NCBI GenBank assembly: GCA_965240325.2
Contig: OZ251235.1
Span: 682,001 to 746,000, forward strand
Reading direction: 5' to 3'
Source: Rebecca billardiae RCC1528
Lineage: Eukaryota; Haptophyta
DNA: 64,000 bases
A program made the translations under genes and the position numbers. The notes below the pieces were generated by a model. It was given only the letters and a program-made list of their open reading frames with translations. It did not search any database and had not been told where the DNA came from. Of the stretch, positions 12,356 to 23,978 are shown one piece after another. Each line of letters starts with the position of its first letter. Within the stretch, counting starts at the first letter, position 1.

Positions 12356-14853
12356 GTGCGCGCGAGGGCCGCCCTGTCCCATCGGCGCCCTTCGACCCGC
12401 CTCGGCGGCTCGCTCCTCCGGCGCGCGCTCCGCCGCGGCGAGCGCCGCCGCCGGCCTGCAGCGCGCGGCAGAGCGCGCCGGCGGCTCGACTTGCCCGCTG
12501 CCCGCGGCCCAGCGCCCCCGAGGCCCGGGGCGGGCGGCCCGGCGCGCGGCGTGACGGCCGGGGGTGCGCGCGAGGGCCGCCCTGTCCCATCGGCGCCCTT
12601 CGACCCGCCTCGGCGGCTCGCTCCTCCGGCGCGCGCTCCGTCTCGGCGAGCGCCGCCGCCGGCCTGCAGCGCGCGGCAGAGCGCGCCGGCGGCTCGACTT
12701 GCCCGCTGCCCGCGGCCCAGCGCCCCCGAGGCCCGGGGCGGGCGGCCCGGCGCGCGGCGTGACGGCCGGGGGTGCGCGCGAGGGCCGCCCTGTCCCATCG
12801 GCGCCCTTTGACCTGCCTCGGCGGCTCGCTCCTTCGGCGCGCGCTCCGCCGCGCGCCGCCGGCCTGCAGCGCGCGGCAGAGCGCGGCGGCGCGCCGGCGG
12901 CTCGACTTGCCCGCTGCCCGCGGCCCAACGCCCCCGAGGCCCGGGGCGGGCGGCCCGGCGCGCGGCGTGACGGCCGGGGGTGCGCGCGAGGGCCGCCCTG
13001 TTCCCATCGGCGCCCTTTGACCCGCCTCGGCGGCTCGCTCCTTCGGCGCCCGCTCCGTCTCGGCGAGCGCCGCCGGCATGCAGCGCGCGGCAGAGCGCGC
13101 CGGCGGCTCGACTTGCCCGCGCCCGACGGCCCAACGCCCCCGGGGCCCGGGGCGGGCGGCCCGGCGCGCGGCGTGACGGCCGGGGGTGCGCGCGAGGGCC
13201 GCCCTGTCCCATCGGCGCCCTTCGACACGCCTCGGCGGCTCGCTCCTCCGGCGCGCGCTCCGCCGCGGCGAGCGCCGCCGCCGGCCTGCAGCGCGCGGCA
13301 GAGCGCGGCGGCGCGGCGGCGCGCGGCGGCTCGACTTGCCCGCGGCCCAGCGCCCCCGAGGCCCGGGGCGGGCGGCCCGGCGCGCGGCGTGACGGCCGGG
13401 GGTGCGCGCGAGGGCCGCCCTGTCCCATCGGCGCCCTTTGACCCGCCTCGGCGGCTCGCTCCTTCGGCGCCCGCTCCGTCTCGGCGAGCGCCGCCGGCAT
13501 GCAGCGCGCGGCAGAGCGCGCCGGCGGCTCGACTTGCCCGCGCCCGACGGCCCAACGCCCCCGGGGCCCGGGGCGGGCGGCCCGGCGCGCGGCGTGACGG
13601 CCGGGGGTGCGCGCGAGGGCCGCCCTGTCCCATCGGCGCCCTTCGACCCGCCTCGGCGGCTCGCTCCTCCGGCGCGCGCTCCGTCTCGGCGAGCGCCGCC
13701 GCCGGCCTGCAGCGCGCGGCAGAGCGCGCCGGCGGCTCGACTTGCCCGCTGCCCGCGGCCCAGCGCCCCCGAGGCCCGGGGCGGGCGGCCCGGCGCGCGG
13801 CGTGACGGCCGGGGGTGCGCGCGAGGGCCGCCCTGTCCCATCGGCGCCCTTTGACCCGCCTCGGCGGCTCGCTCCTTCGGCGCGCGCTCCGTCTCGGCGA
13901 GCGCCGCCGCCGGCCTGCAGCGCGCGGCAGAGCGCGCCGGCGGCTCGACTTGCCCGCTGCCCGCGGCCCAACGCCCCCGAGGCCCGGGGCGGGCGGCCCG
14001 GCGCGCGGCGCGACGGCCGGGGGTGCGCGCGAGGGCCGCCCTGTTCCCATCGGCGCCCTTTGACCCGCCTCGGCGGCTCGCTCCTTCGGCGCCCGCTCCG
14101 TCTCGGCGAGCGCCGCCGGCATGCAGCGCGCGGCAGAGCGCGCCGGCGGCTCGACTTGCCCGCGCCCGACGGCCCAACGCCCCCGGGGCCCGGGGCGGGC
14201 GGCCCGGCGCGCGGCGTGACGGCCGGGGGTGCGCGCGAGGGCCGCCCTGTCCCATCGGCGCCCTTCGACCCGCCTCGGCGGCTCGCTCCTCCGGCGCGCG
14301 CTCCGCCGCGGCGAGCGCCGCCGCCGGCCTGCAGCGCGCGGCAGAGCGCGGCGGCGCGGCGGCGCGCGGCGGCTCGACTTGCCCGCGGCCCAGCGCCCCC
14401 GAGGCCCGGGGCGGGCGGCCCGGCGCGCGGCGTGACGGCCGGGGGTGCGCGCGAGGGCCGCCCTGTCCCATCGGCGCCCTTTGACCCGCCTCGGCGGCTC
14501 GCTCCTTCGGCGCGCGCTCCGCCGCGCGCCGCCGGCCTGCAGCGCGCGGCAGAGCGCGGCGGCGCGGCGGCGCGCGACTTGCCCGCTGCCCGCGGCCCAG
14601 CGCCCCCGAGGCCCGGGGCGGGCGGCCCGGCGCGCGGCGTGACGGCCGGGGGTGCGCGCGAGGGCCGCCCTGTCCCATCGGCGCCCTTCGACCCGCCTCG
14701 GCGGCTCGCTCCTCCGGCGCGCGCTCCGTCTCGGCGAGCGCCGCCGCCGGCCTGCAGCGCGCGGCAGAGCGCGCCGGCGGCTCGACTTGCCCGCTGCCTC
14801 TCCTCGTGGGGCTGGTGGCCGCGTTGCTCCCACGCTGCGCGTGCCAGGCGCCG

Positions 14854-15654
14854 ATGGCTATGCAGCGGTACGCTTCTCTACGGGACTGTAAGTGCCTCCA
14901 ACCGACGCGCATCCTCGACGTGGGCGCCAACCGCGGCACGTGGACGAAGATGATGCGGGGAGTGTTCCCGCACGCGCAGTTTGTGATGGTCGAGGCGAAC
15001 GCCGAGCACAGCGCGGCGCTCAAGCTGCAGCAGGTGCCGTTCAAGATCGCGCTGCTGGGCAACGAGACGCGCCCGGTCACGTGGTACCGCAGCCCCGTCA
15101 CCGCCCAGCCCGGCCAGAAGGGCTTTCTGGACACCGGGAATTCGATCTTCAGGGAGCGGACGAAGTGGGCGCACAAGCGCGTGACAGAGACTCGGCAGAT
15201 GCAGCGGCTGGACGACCTGTTCCCCGACGAGACGTTCGGGCTGATCAAGCTCGACGTGCAGGGTGCCGAGCAGATGGTCGTGCAGGGCGGCCGCCGCCTC
15301 TTCGGCCGCGCGCAGGCCGTGCAGCTCGAGCTGTCCGTGCTCGGTCTGAGCGAGGGCGCGCCCCTCTGGTCGGAGGTGCAGGCGTTCATGCGCGTGCTCG
15401 GCTTTGTGCCGATCGACATCCTGGAGGTGCACTACATCAGCAACATGCTCGCGCAGGTCGACGTCCTCTTCGTGCCCGAGGGCGGCCGCGTCGCGATCAT
15501 GTGCGCGGCCACGGCGCGCATCTGGTCGCGCCCGCAGCCAGGGCTCGGCCGGATGAAGCAGCGCCGACGTGAACAGACTTCTGAACAGCAGCCGGCACCG
15601 GTCGTCACCGACAGCAGGAGTCTCAGCGCCGCGGGCAGCCCGTCGCCAGGGTAG
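14854..15654 (+). CDS. FkbM-family SAM-dependent methyltransferase
   Basis: Predicted 266-residue protein. The SAM-binding motif I ILDVGANRGTW lies at about residues 20-30, an acidic ribose-binding loop (MVEANAEH) at about 45-52, and the FkbM signature FGLIKLDVQGAE at about 128-139. The family O-methylates sugars or small molecules; the substrate cannot be inferred here. The start chosen is the first in-frame ATG. The frame is open upstream to 14485, inside the satellite array, with a hydrophobic stretch (PLLVGLVAALLP) just before the ATG and a CAG at 14848-14850 that could be a splice acceptor, so a missing 5' exon with a signal anchor is possible. The last 50 residues are Arg/Gln/Ser-rich and probably disordered. 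Confidence 0.85.
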   Translation: MAMQRYASLRDCKCLQPTRILDVGANRGTWTKMMRGVFPHAQFVMVEANAEHSAALKLQQVPFKIALLGNETRPVTWYRSPVTAQPGQKGFLDTGNSIFRERTKWAHKRVTETRQMQRLDDLFPDETFGLIKLDVQGAEQMVVQGGRRLFGRAQAVQLELSVLGLSEGAPLWSEVQAFMRVLGFVPIDILEVHYISNMLAQVDVLFVPEGGRVAIMCAATARIWSRPQPGLGRMKQRRREQTSEQQPAPVVTDSRSLSAAGSPSPG

Positions 15655-16420
15655 CAGCGCAGGGCAGCGCAGCGCAGAGAGCTCGCGTGATAGATCATCG
15701 TCATCCCCGCCGGCGCTGTGTCCGGGGCATAAGCAGGCGGCTGACTCTGACCCGCGTCTGTCACTCAGACTCAGTCAGTCAGTCGTCGTCGATCATCGTC
15801 ACCCGCCACCGGTCACGATCGGGACACTCGTCACACTGTCACTCACCGCGCGGGCGGCCAGTCGTCACTGTCGTCAGTACGACCGCGGGCAGCAGGTCGT
15901 CCTAAGAGTGACTCCCGCCTGATGTACGGTCTCCTGTCACTAACTATACCGGCTGCTATAATACCGCCGGCGTCAGCCGGCAGGCCCGCCGGCGCGCAGC
16001 GGCAGCCGGTGAGTTTTATTCGTCGATCACTGCTCATCAGTGACGACGACAGTAGACTGCTACGACTCTGATGAGAATACTAGTAGTATACTACGTAGTA
16101 GTCACTCTAACGACGAGTTTTTAGCGTAACGACTTACGACAGACTCAGCACGGACTCTCACTGACCGTCATCTGACTATATCAGATATTTATAAAATAGC
16201 AGTCTCACTGCTCAGATAGAGAGATGATCGAGTCGAGTAATCCGCGATAGCACGGACACCGTGCGCAGTAGTTGTAGTCAGTGCACTACGACTCAGTAGT
16301 GCATGTACGTATACGACTGTAGTGGAGTCTCTCCGCTCGATCGTCTCGTCGTCTTGCGTCATCGCCGCGCGGCGGCGGCGCGCGGCGCGCGCAGCACCAA
16401 TTATACCAAATAATACCAAT
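15655..16420. other. Gene-free spacer
   Basis: Sequence shifts from GC-rich to roughly balanced composition, with many short TAG/GTC/ACT runs. A short palindromic GC stretch (GCCGGCGTCAGCCGGC) lies at about 15968-15984. No conserved coding frame, tRNA or other RNA gene is visible. Confidence 0.6.
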
Positions 16421-18133
16421 AATGGCCCGCGGTGCAGGCGGAGCGCGCAGCGTGGAGCCCGCACCAGCGGGCCCGAACCACGTTTCAAAAAGATCTTTGA
16501 TCAAGAAAAAAGGGACGGGGGGCGATTTTTAGGGCTGGCGGAGACCGAGTTTCGATTTTTGAGACCCTCTCTACACATGCATTACGGAGAAAAAACCGCG
16601 CCCACACTATTCCCCGAATCAATCGTGGACGGCCGGGCGTGAGTGTGAAGTAGGACGGTTACAAGTCCAATACAAGCGTCAGCTTCTTTGAGGCGCTATT
16701 TTTACACATCGTTAGCGGCAAAATCTTCATCACGGGGTCGTATTCACGCTGGAGAACATGTACAGCGCTTCGTATCCATGTATATCATAGTTTGCCTCCG
16801 CCTTGATGAATATACGAACTTGGCTTCGCGGCGGTTGGTATCTAGAGTCTAAAACCCGCAAGCCTTATTGAAAATACCCGCGCAGCTATTCGTTGCCAGC
16901 CCATTCCATAGTCACTGACTTACCGAGCTGGCGAGCTCAAAACCTGCCCAAGGACGTGTGCAGGTTTTCTTCGTTCGGGGGTGGCGAGCGAGCCGCGACG
17001 ACTCTCGTCAACGGTCCAAGGGGGCGCTCGATGGGCACGGGTGCGCGTGGCGAGTGCCGAGTGGCGCCTGGAGCGCGCGTCTGCGGCGGGTCCCGACGGC
17101 CGTCGACATCGCGTTCGTGCCCGCTCACTAGTCACTCCGCACGCCCCTGCCGCGCCCTGTCGATGCCTGCGCGGCCGGCCGCGCGGCCGCGAGCCGCGCC
17201 GCCGCAGCCGCCGCCCTGTGTTCGGGCTCTCGCAAGCTCGGGGGCAGCGGCGCATGATGCCGGACTGATCGATCTCTGAGTCTCCGACATCACCACACGC
17301 CCCCCTTGCCATGCCTCGCCGCCAGGGTCTCCCAGAACTCTTCTTCAGAGCAGGCGCAAGTCGAACTGGCCGCGGCCCTGCCGCGCCGTCGGCTCCCCGT
17401 GGCTGTCAGCTCCGCGTGGCCTGGGCGCCTGGCGTGCCCAGAGCTGGCCGTGCCTCTGCGACGCGTGCCGAGCCTGACCGAGGTGTGTCACCCCGTGCAC
17501 GCGCGGCGCGCGCAAGCACCGGTGCTGCATGGCTGCTCGCACCGTGCTCCCTGGCTCGGTCAGTCAGCTCGGCCGCGTGGCCGCCTGGTGTGCACGTAGA
17601 GTCGCGCTCATGCGTCGCTCACGCCTCGCGCCCGCCTGTCGGCCGTCGCGCAGGCGCGCAGGTCGAACCCTACTGACCTGCAGATCATCTACTCCTGCGC
17701 TGCTGGCGTCGCGGCGACGACGGTCAGCGACAGGCCCGAACGAAGTCGATCGAATCCGCGGTCCCGCGCCGTCGGCTCCCTGGCTGTCAGTCAGCTCCGC
17801 CGGTGGCCTGGCGTGCAAGAGTCGCGCTCGTGCGTCGATCACGCCGAGTCGCATCCGCCTGTCGGCCGTCGCGCACGCGCAGGGGGTCAGGTAAGGGCCG
17901 TCTGTGATGTGAGGGCAGCTCGGCCGACGACCGACATCCACACTCGGCGCACGCCAGCCGCCGACGCGCCCGCGCCCGGCCGGCCGGCCGGGCCGGCGGC
18001 GGCGCGGCGCTGGGCGGCGCGCCGCTGGATGGAGTCTAGTTACGTACGGGACGACTGCGACGGAGGGTGCACCGCCACCGCGGGCCCGCCCGAACTACGT
18101 TCGTTCTACGGAAAAGGACCGCGGAACGCGGTC
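16421..18133 (+). mobile_element. Dispersed element, copy A (1.7 kb, possible non-autonomous transposon)
   Basis: The left 150 bp (16421-16570, beginning AATGGCCCGCGGTGCA) and the right 75 bp (about 18058-18133, ending GCGGAACGCGGTCAT) both reappear, in mirrored order and orientation, at 59598-59450 and 57527-57461. The two sites therefore carry the same kind of element in opposite directions. Ends are weakly inverted (GGCCCGCG against GACCGCGT), and ATAAT flanks both ends of this copy as a possible target duplication. The interior (16640-18050) shows no recognisable protein. It includes three degenerate direct repeats near 17378, 17535 and 17760 sharing the sequence CTCCCTGGCT and a later CGCCTGTCGGCCGTCGCGCA. 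TE class is not established. Confidence 0.55.
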
Positions 18134-18157
18134 ATAATCGTATATAGCAGATGATAG

Positions 18158-18161
<4 letters not shown>

Positions 18162-18191
<30 letters not shown>
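18162..18191. repeat. (TA)n microsatellite
   Basis: About 15 consecutive TA dinucleotides just outside copy A of the dispersed element. Similar tracts occur at about 33669-33688, 57419-57431 and 59671-59684, all in AT-rich spacers. Confidence 0.9.
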
Positions 18192-18193
<2 letters not shown>

Positions 18194-18372
18194 CTGCTGA
18201 TCAAGCAGACGCGGACCGTCCATCGACTCCGATCTGCAGTCGTACGACTCGTAGTAGTGGCGATATACTGTAGCTGTATGGCAGTATGCGACAAGAGTCG
18301 TCGATCATCAGCGAGCAGCAGCACAGCGCCGAGCGCGAGCAGCAGCAGTGACCTGCTCATCAGAGAGTCATC

Positions 18373-19609
18373 TCACCTGCGGTTGAGCACGTGCAGGCTC
18401 CAGCTCGGCGCGGTCGTGCGCAGCGTCGGGCCGCCCGGCAGGCTGCGGCTGGCCGCGGCCCCGTCGTGCGTCGCTCCACTGCTCGCACGGCCGGCGCCAA
18501 AGCTGCCGGCGTCCGCGCCGGCAGGCCCGCCCGTGGCGTGCGGCGGCGTGGCCGAGTGCGGCGCGGGCCGGCCGGCCACGGCGCTGCTCGTGCTCGCCGC
18601 GCGAGCCGGCCGGGCCGCGGCGCTCCTCGCGCCGTGCGCGCTCGACGGCCGCGGCGCGTTCGCCGCCGGGCGCGCGCCCACGAGCAGCGCGCGCGCCGGC
18701 TCGCGCTGCCGCACCGTGTGCGTGCGGCCGCGCGCGAACGTGTGGCCGACGCGCGGCGCGCTCGGCGTGTGCGCGGCGCCGGGCGCACGCGCGCCGTCGG
18801 CGGACGCGCTGGCGCGCGCCGGGGGCGCTGCCGCCGAGGCTGGGCGCGCGGCGCGCTGCGACGCGCCGCCGGCCGACGCGCCGTCTCGCGCGCCGGCCGC
18901 GCCGGGCGGCGCCGGCGCGGCGCCGGCGCTCGCAGGTCGCGGGCGGCGCGTGACGGTGGCGGCGGTCACGCCGGCGCACACGGGTGCGGCGGAGGCGGAA
19001 CCGGAGGCGGAGGCGGAGGCGGAGCTGCCGCACGCCGCGCAGCTGCCCGGCCGCGCGCCGAGCACGCCGCTCGCACCGCCGCCCGCGCTGCCTTCACTCA
19101 GGCTTGCGCTCGGCGCCGCCGCCGCGCCGTCCGCATGCTGCGGGCGCGGCGCCGGGGCGCGCGCGCCGTCGCCGCGCCGCGCCGCCTCCGAGCGCTGCGC
19201 GGCCGCGTGCGGCGCGGCGGCGGCGGCGGCGGCGTCGCTCGGCGCCGCGTCGACGCTCGCGCTCACGTCGAACGTCACCATCGACGCCGTGCACTCGGGC
19301 GGCGGCGCGAAGCCAACAGTGCTCGGCACAGCGTGCGGCGCGCGCGCGCCGGCCATGTGCGCGCCCGGCGTGCGGCGCGGCGGCGCGCCGCGCGCCGCCG
19401 CGCCGGCCGCAGAGGAGGCGGGGGCGCGCGACGCGGCGCCGCCCGGCTGCGCCGTCGGCGCGGGCCAGGCCGCGCCCCGCGCCCACGCCGAGTGCGGCGC
19501 CGTGCGCGGCCGCGCGTTGTCCCACTGCCGGTTCAGCGACAGGAGCGCTTCGCGCGCGGCCGCGCGCTCCGCGCGGCGCGCAAGCGAGGCAGCCTCGGCG
19601 AGCGGCGGC

Positions 19610-19643
<34 letters not shown>

Positions 19644-22600
19644 AGGCGGTGTCTGGCACGTCGGCGGCGGATGCGCCGGCCGGGCGCGCGGCGCCGCTCG
19701 AGCCGGACGCGCTCGCAGGCAGCGCCGCGGCCGACTCCGCCACGGCCATCGGCGTGGGCGGCGCGCCGCGCGCCGCGCCACTCCGACTCACGGCATTTGT
19801 CGATCGCGCCGCCGCACCGGCAGGCGGCGAGGCGGCGCGTGCGGCCACCCTGCGCCGCGCAGCCGCGCGCCGCTCGAGCGCGGCCACGAGCGTGCGCTCG
19901 TGCTCGATCTGCCGCCGCACCGTCGCGAGCTCGCGCGCCGCGCGCGCCTCGGCATGCGCGCGCTGCGCCGCGCGCGCGTCGGCGCGCGCGCGCCGCGCCA
20001 CGCCCCTCTGCGTGGCGCGGCCGCCGGCGCCAGCCGCCGGCGCAGCTGGGCTCGGGTGCGCGCCGCCATCCGCGCTGGCGGCGGCCGCGTCGGCGTCGTC
20101 GGCGTCGTCGTCGCTCTCGGCAGCGTCCGCGTCGCGCGCGTCCGCCTCCTCCTCCGAGCCCGCCGACGCAGAGCTGCGCTCGGGCGAGCCGCCGCCGTCG
20201 CCGCCGCCGCCGTCGCCGTCGTCGCCGCCGTCGCCGCTGCCGCCATCGCTGCCGCCGCTGTCGTCGTCCAAGCTGGCGGCGGTCTCGGCGGCGGCAGCGT
20301 CTGTGGCGGCGGCGTGCACCTCGCGCCGCGAGCGCGGGCCCGCTGGCGCGGACGCGCGGCGGCGCGCGCTCCGCGCCCTCCCGCGCGCGGTGCGCGCGCC
20401 CTTGGCGCCGGCCGCGCGCGCCGCCTCCGCCTCCGCCTCGGCCGCGCGCGCCCGCGCCGCCATCTGAGTCAGCAAGTGCTGCTGCTGCGCCGCCGCCGCC
20501 TCGAGCGCGCTCGTCGCCGCGCGCCGCGCGCGCACCGCGGCGCGGACGCGCGCGAGGTGCGCGCGCGCGATCACCTGCGCGGCGTGCACGCGGGGCGCGC
20601 GGCGCAGCCGGGGCGCGGCTGCTCACACCGTCAGCCACGCGCCGCCCAGCCAGCGCGAGCGCGCTGCGCGCGGCGCGCTGCGCGCGGCGCGCGCGGCGCG
20701 CGCGGCGCGTGGGCGCGCGCGCTCGGCGCGCGCACCGCGTGCGCCGTCGCGCGCTGCCTCTCGGCGCGCGCGTCGGCCTCGTCGCGCGCGGCGCGCGCCG
20801 CCTCCGCCGCCTCCGCCTCCGCCCTCGCCTCCGCCTCCGCCGCCTCCGCCGCCGTGGCCGCGCGCACGCGCACCAACACCGCCTGCAGCTCGGCAGCGGC
20901 CACCGTCTCTTCGTGGTGCCACGCTGTGTCGCGCATGGCGCGCAGCAGCGAGCGGCGGAGGCGGCGCGGGTGCGCGTCGGAGGCGGCGAGGAGGCCGAGC
21001 GTCTCGCGCTTCACCGCGTGCATGTCGCCGAGCAGCCTCCCGCGCGTGCGCAGCCGCAGCAGCGCGAGCGCCGCCCGCTCCTGCAGCAGCGCGCGCGAGG
21101 CAGAGCGCAGCGCGGCCGCGCGCTCGGCGCGCGCGGCCGCGTGCGCGCGCCCAGCCTCGGCCGCGGCGCTCGAGTCGCCGCCGTCGCGCAGCCGGGCGAG
21201 CGCGACGACGAGCGAGCCGACGCGCTGCCGCGCGAGCAGCGCCAGACGCGCGCCCGCGTCCGCCGCGAGCTCGGCCAGCCCGCCCTCGAGCCGCGCCGCC
21301 GCGGCGCGCAGCGCCGCGGCCGCGGCCGCGTCGGCGGCCGCGGCGGCGGCCGCGGCGCGGCGCGCGCGCGAGCGCGCGGCCGCCTCCGCGCCGCGCGCGC
21401 CGCCGACGCGCGGCGGCGCGTCGGGCGGGCCGGGGTCGATCGCGAGCTCGCGCAGCGCGCCCTCCAGATCGGCCCACGCGCGCTCGAGCTCCGCGCGCGG
21501 CACGATCAGCAGCGGCGGCGCCGGCGGCGCCGCGCCCGCCTCCGCCAGCACTCGCGCCAAGCGCGCCGGCGGCTCGGCGCGCGCGCAGCCGCGCACGCGC
21601 GCCGTGAACGCGCGTGCACACAGCGCGCCGACGCTGCCGCCGAGCGAGGCGTCGGGCTCGGCGTCGGCGTCGGCGTCGGCGCCCTCCTCCCGCGCGGGCG
21701 GCGCGCCGCGCAGCAGCGCCTCGAGCGCGGCGGGCACGAGCGCGCGCGGCCGCGCACTCGACTCGGCCGCAGCGGCCGCGCGCGCGCCACTGCCCTCCGC
21801 CGCGCCTGCCGCGCGCGCGTCCGCGAGCGACACCGCTTCGGCGGGCACGCCGAGCGCGGCGCCGTCGGCGCCGAGCGCGGCCGGATGCGCCGTCGCGACG
21901 AGGTGCGCGGGGAGCAGCAGCTCGCGCCAGGCCGCATCGTCCCCGGCGCCACCGCCGCCGCCGGCCGGCGCGGCGCCGCTCGCGGCACCGCCGTCAACCC
22001 AGCCGTCAACGGCGGCGCGGCGGTGGCGGCTCTCAGCGTCGGCGTCGGCGCGGCGCGCACCGCCGATCGGCCCCGGCGGCGCCGCCGCGTGCGCCACGCC
22101 CGGCGGCACGCGCGCGCAGCTCAGCGTCGCCGCGCCGCGCACGGCCGCGTGCGCGGGCGTGAGCGCGCTGAGCGCGAGCCGCGCGCCCGCCTCGCGCGCC
22201 GCGTCGGCGCGCAGCGCGGCGGTGGCGATGGCGGCGTCAAGCGCCCACAGGGCGGCGCGGCGGAACGGGCCGCGCCGCGCCGCGCGCACGGCCTCGAGAG
22301 CCGCCGCCTCCTCCGCCGAGCCGCGCTCGCCGCCGCCCGCGTCGCGCCGCTCGCTGCGAGCGCCGCCGCCGCCGTCGTCCGCGCCGGCCGCGCGGTCCGG
22401 CCGCGCCGGCGGCGGCGCGCCGCGCGGCGGGCGGCGCACCTTGGTCGCCGCCGCCTCGCCTGCCCCGAACTGTGCGGCGCCGAGCGCGAGGCGCAGCGTC
22501 GGGTCGGCCGCGCCGTCCGGCTGCGCGCCCGCGCCGTCGCCCTCCGCGCCGGCGTCACTCCCGCCGTCATCGGCGTCGCCGTCGTCGGCGCCGCCGTCGG

Positions 22601-23932
22601 CGTCGCCGCCGCCGGCGCCGCCGCCGGCCGCGCTGAGGCGCGCGCCAAGCCACTCGGCTGCGGCTGCGGTGCGGGCGGCGCGTCCGCGGCGGCGCGCGCG
22701 CGCTCCCGGCTCGTCCTCCGCCTCGTCGGCGGTGCCGCCGTCGGTGCCGCCGTCGTCGTCGCTGCCCGCCGCGAGCGCCGCGCCGCCGCCCTCGCCCTCG
22801 CCTCCACCGCCGCCGCCCTCCGCCTCCGCCGCCGCGCCCGGCGCGCCGTGCGCGGCCGCGGCCAGGGGCAACACGCGCGCGCCGCCCTCGGCGCCGCCTC
22901 CGAGCAGCGCGCAGAGCTCGTGAGCAGGCTGCTCGCGCAGCGCCATCTCGGAGCACGCGCGCACGCGCTCGCGCCACCACGCCTCCGCGTGCGCGCGCGT
23001 GGGCAGCGGCGCGCACGGCGCGAGCAGCGCGTTGGAGCTGTCGGCGCCGCCGCCGGTCCGCCACAGCGTCGCGAGCGCGGCCGCGCGCGCCTCGGCCGCG
23101 GCGCGGCGCGCGCGCACGTGCGCGCGCGCGAGCGCGACGCCATCGGCGAGCGGGCGCGCGCACGCGCCGCACGCGTGCGCGAGCACGCGCCGCGAGTGCG
23201 CGCGCGCGTCGCGCAGCGCGCCCGCCGCGCGCGCGTGCGCGCGCCCGCCGAGCGCGCAGATGGCCGCGCGCGCGCGCACGGTGACAGCGAGCGCGCGCGG
23301 CGCGCGCAGCAGCCCCAGCGCGCGCCGCACGGCCGGGTCGAGCGAGTCGGCACCGCCCGGCGGCGCGCCCGCCGCGCCGGCGTACGAGGGCCCGCGGTGC
23401 CACGCGCGCGCGAGCGCGCCCGCGCCCCCCTCCGCGCCCGCGCCCGCCTCCGCCGCCGCGTCCACGTGCGCGCGCGCGTCCGCGGCGCACGGCGCGCGCT
23501 CGGCGCACGCCGCGGCCGCGCCGCGCGCGCCGCCGCCGAGCGCGAGCGAGGCGGCGGGCTCGAGCGCGCGCAGCGCGGCGGCGAGCTCTGCGCACTCAGC
23601 GAGCGCGCGCGCCTCCGCGCGCGCCGCCGCCGCGCACCCGCCGCCGCCCGCCACCGCGCCGCGCTCGCGCGCCACCGCCGCGTCGACCGCCGCCGCGTCA
23701 TGCGCCTCGCCGAGCGCCGCGACCAGCTCAGAGCGCAGCAGCGCGGCGCACGCGTGCACGCACGCGGCGGCATGCGCCGTCGGCGCGGGCCGCGCGCCGC
23801 CGCCGCCGCCGCCGCCGCCGAGTGCCCTGGCCGCGTCCGCGTCCACCCGCGCGCGCACCTCGCACAGAATCGCGTGCGCTGCCTCCGCCCGAGACAGCCC
23901 GCCGCCGCCCTCGCCCTCAGACCGAGGGCATC

Positions 23933-23978
<46 letters not shown>

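Larger units (their letters stand above)
1..14798. repeat. GC-rich satellite array, about 70 monomers of 205-216 bp
   Basis: Head-to-tail monomers are recognisable by a shared GTGCGCGCGAGGGCC landmark at 204, 409, 617, 825, 1033, 1239 and so on to 14652. Spacings fall into classes of 205, 206, 207, 208, 215 and 216 bp, set by the presence or absence of short GGCGGCGCG and CCGCTGC blocks and by CTGCAG versus CATGCAG variants. The array is already under way at base 1 and breaks off at about 14798 inside the last monomer. Because most monomer lengths are not multiples of three, the reading frame shifts from copy to copy, so the many plus-strand ORFs are not genes. The monomer holds no TCA, CTA or TTA triplet, so the minus strand has no stop in any frame. 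I do not recognise the family. Confidence 0.97.

Noticed and set aside
1-14798. CRISPR array or rDNA spacer as an explanation of the tandem repeats
   Set aside because: Monomers are contiguous with no unique spacers, the genome is eukaryotic, and no rRNA sequence is present.
138-14953. Dozens of overlapping plus-strand ORFs of 65-448 codons in the array
   Set aside because: They start at GTG of the repeated GTGCGCGCGAGG, are simple translations of satellite monomers in three frames, and change frame with monomer length. None has a plausible start or a protein fold.
18106-18360. Minus-strand ORF with an apparent signal peptide (MSRSLLLLALGAVLLL)
   Set aside because: It runs into the (TA)n tract as Tyr-Ile repeats and has no conserved part; it is a chance ORF in spacer DNA.
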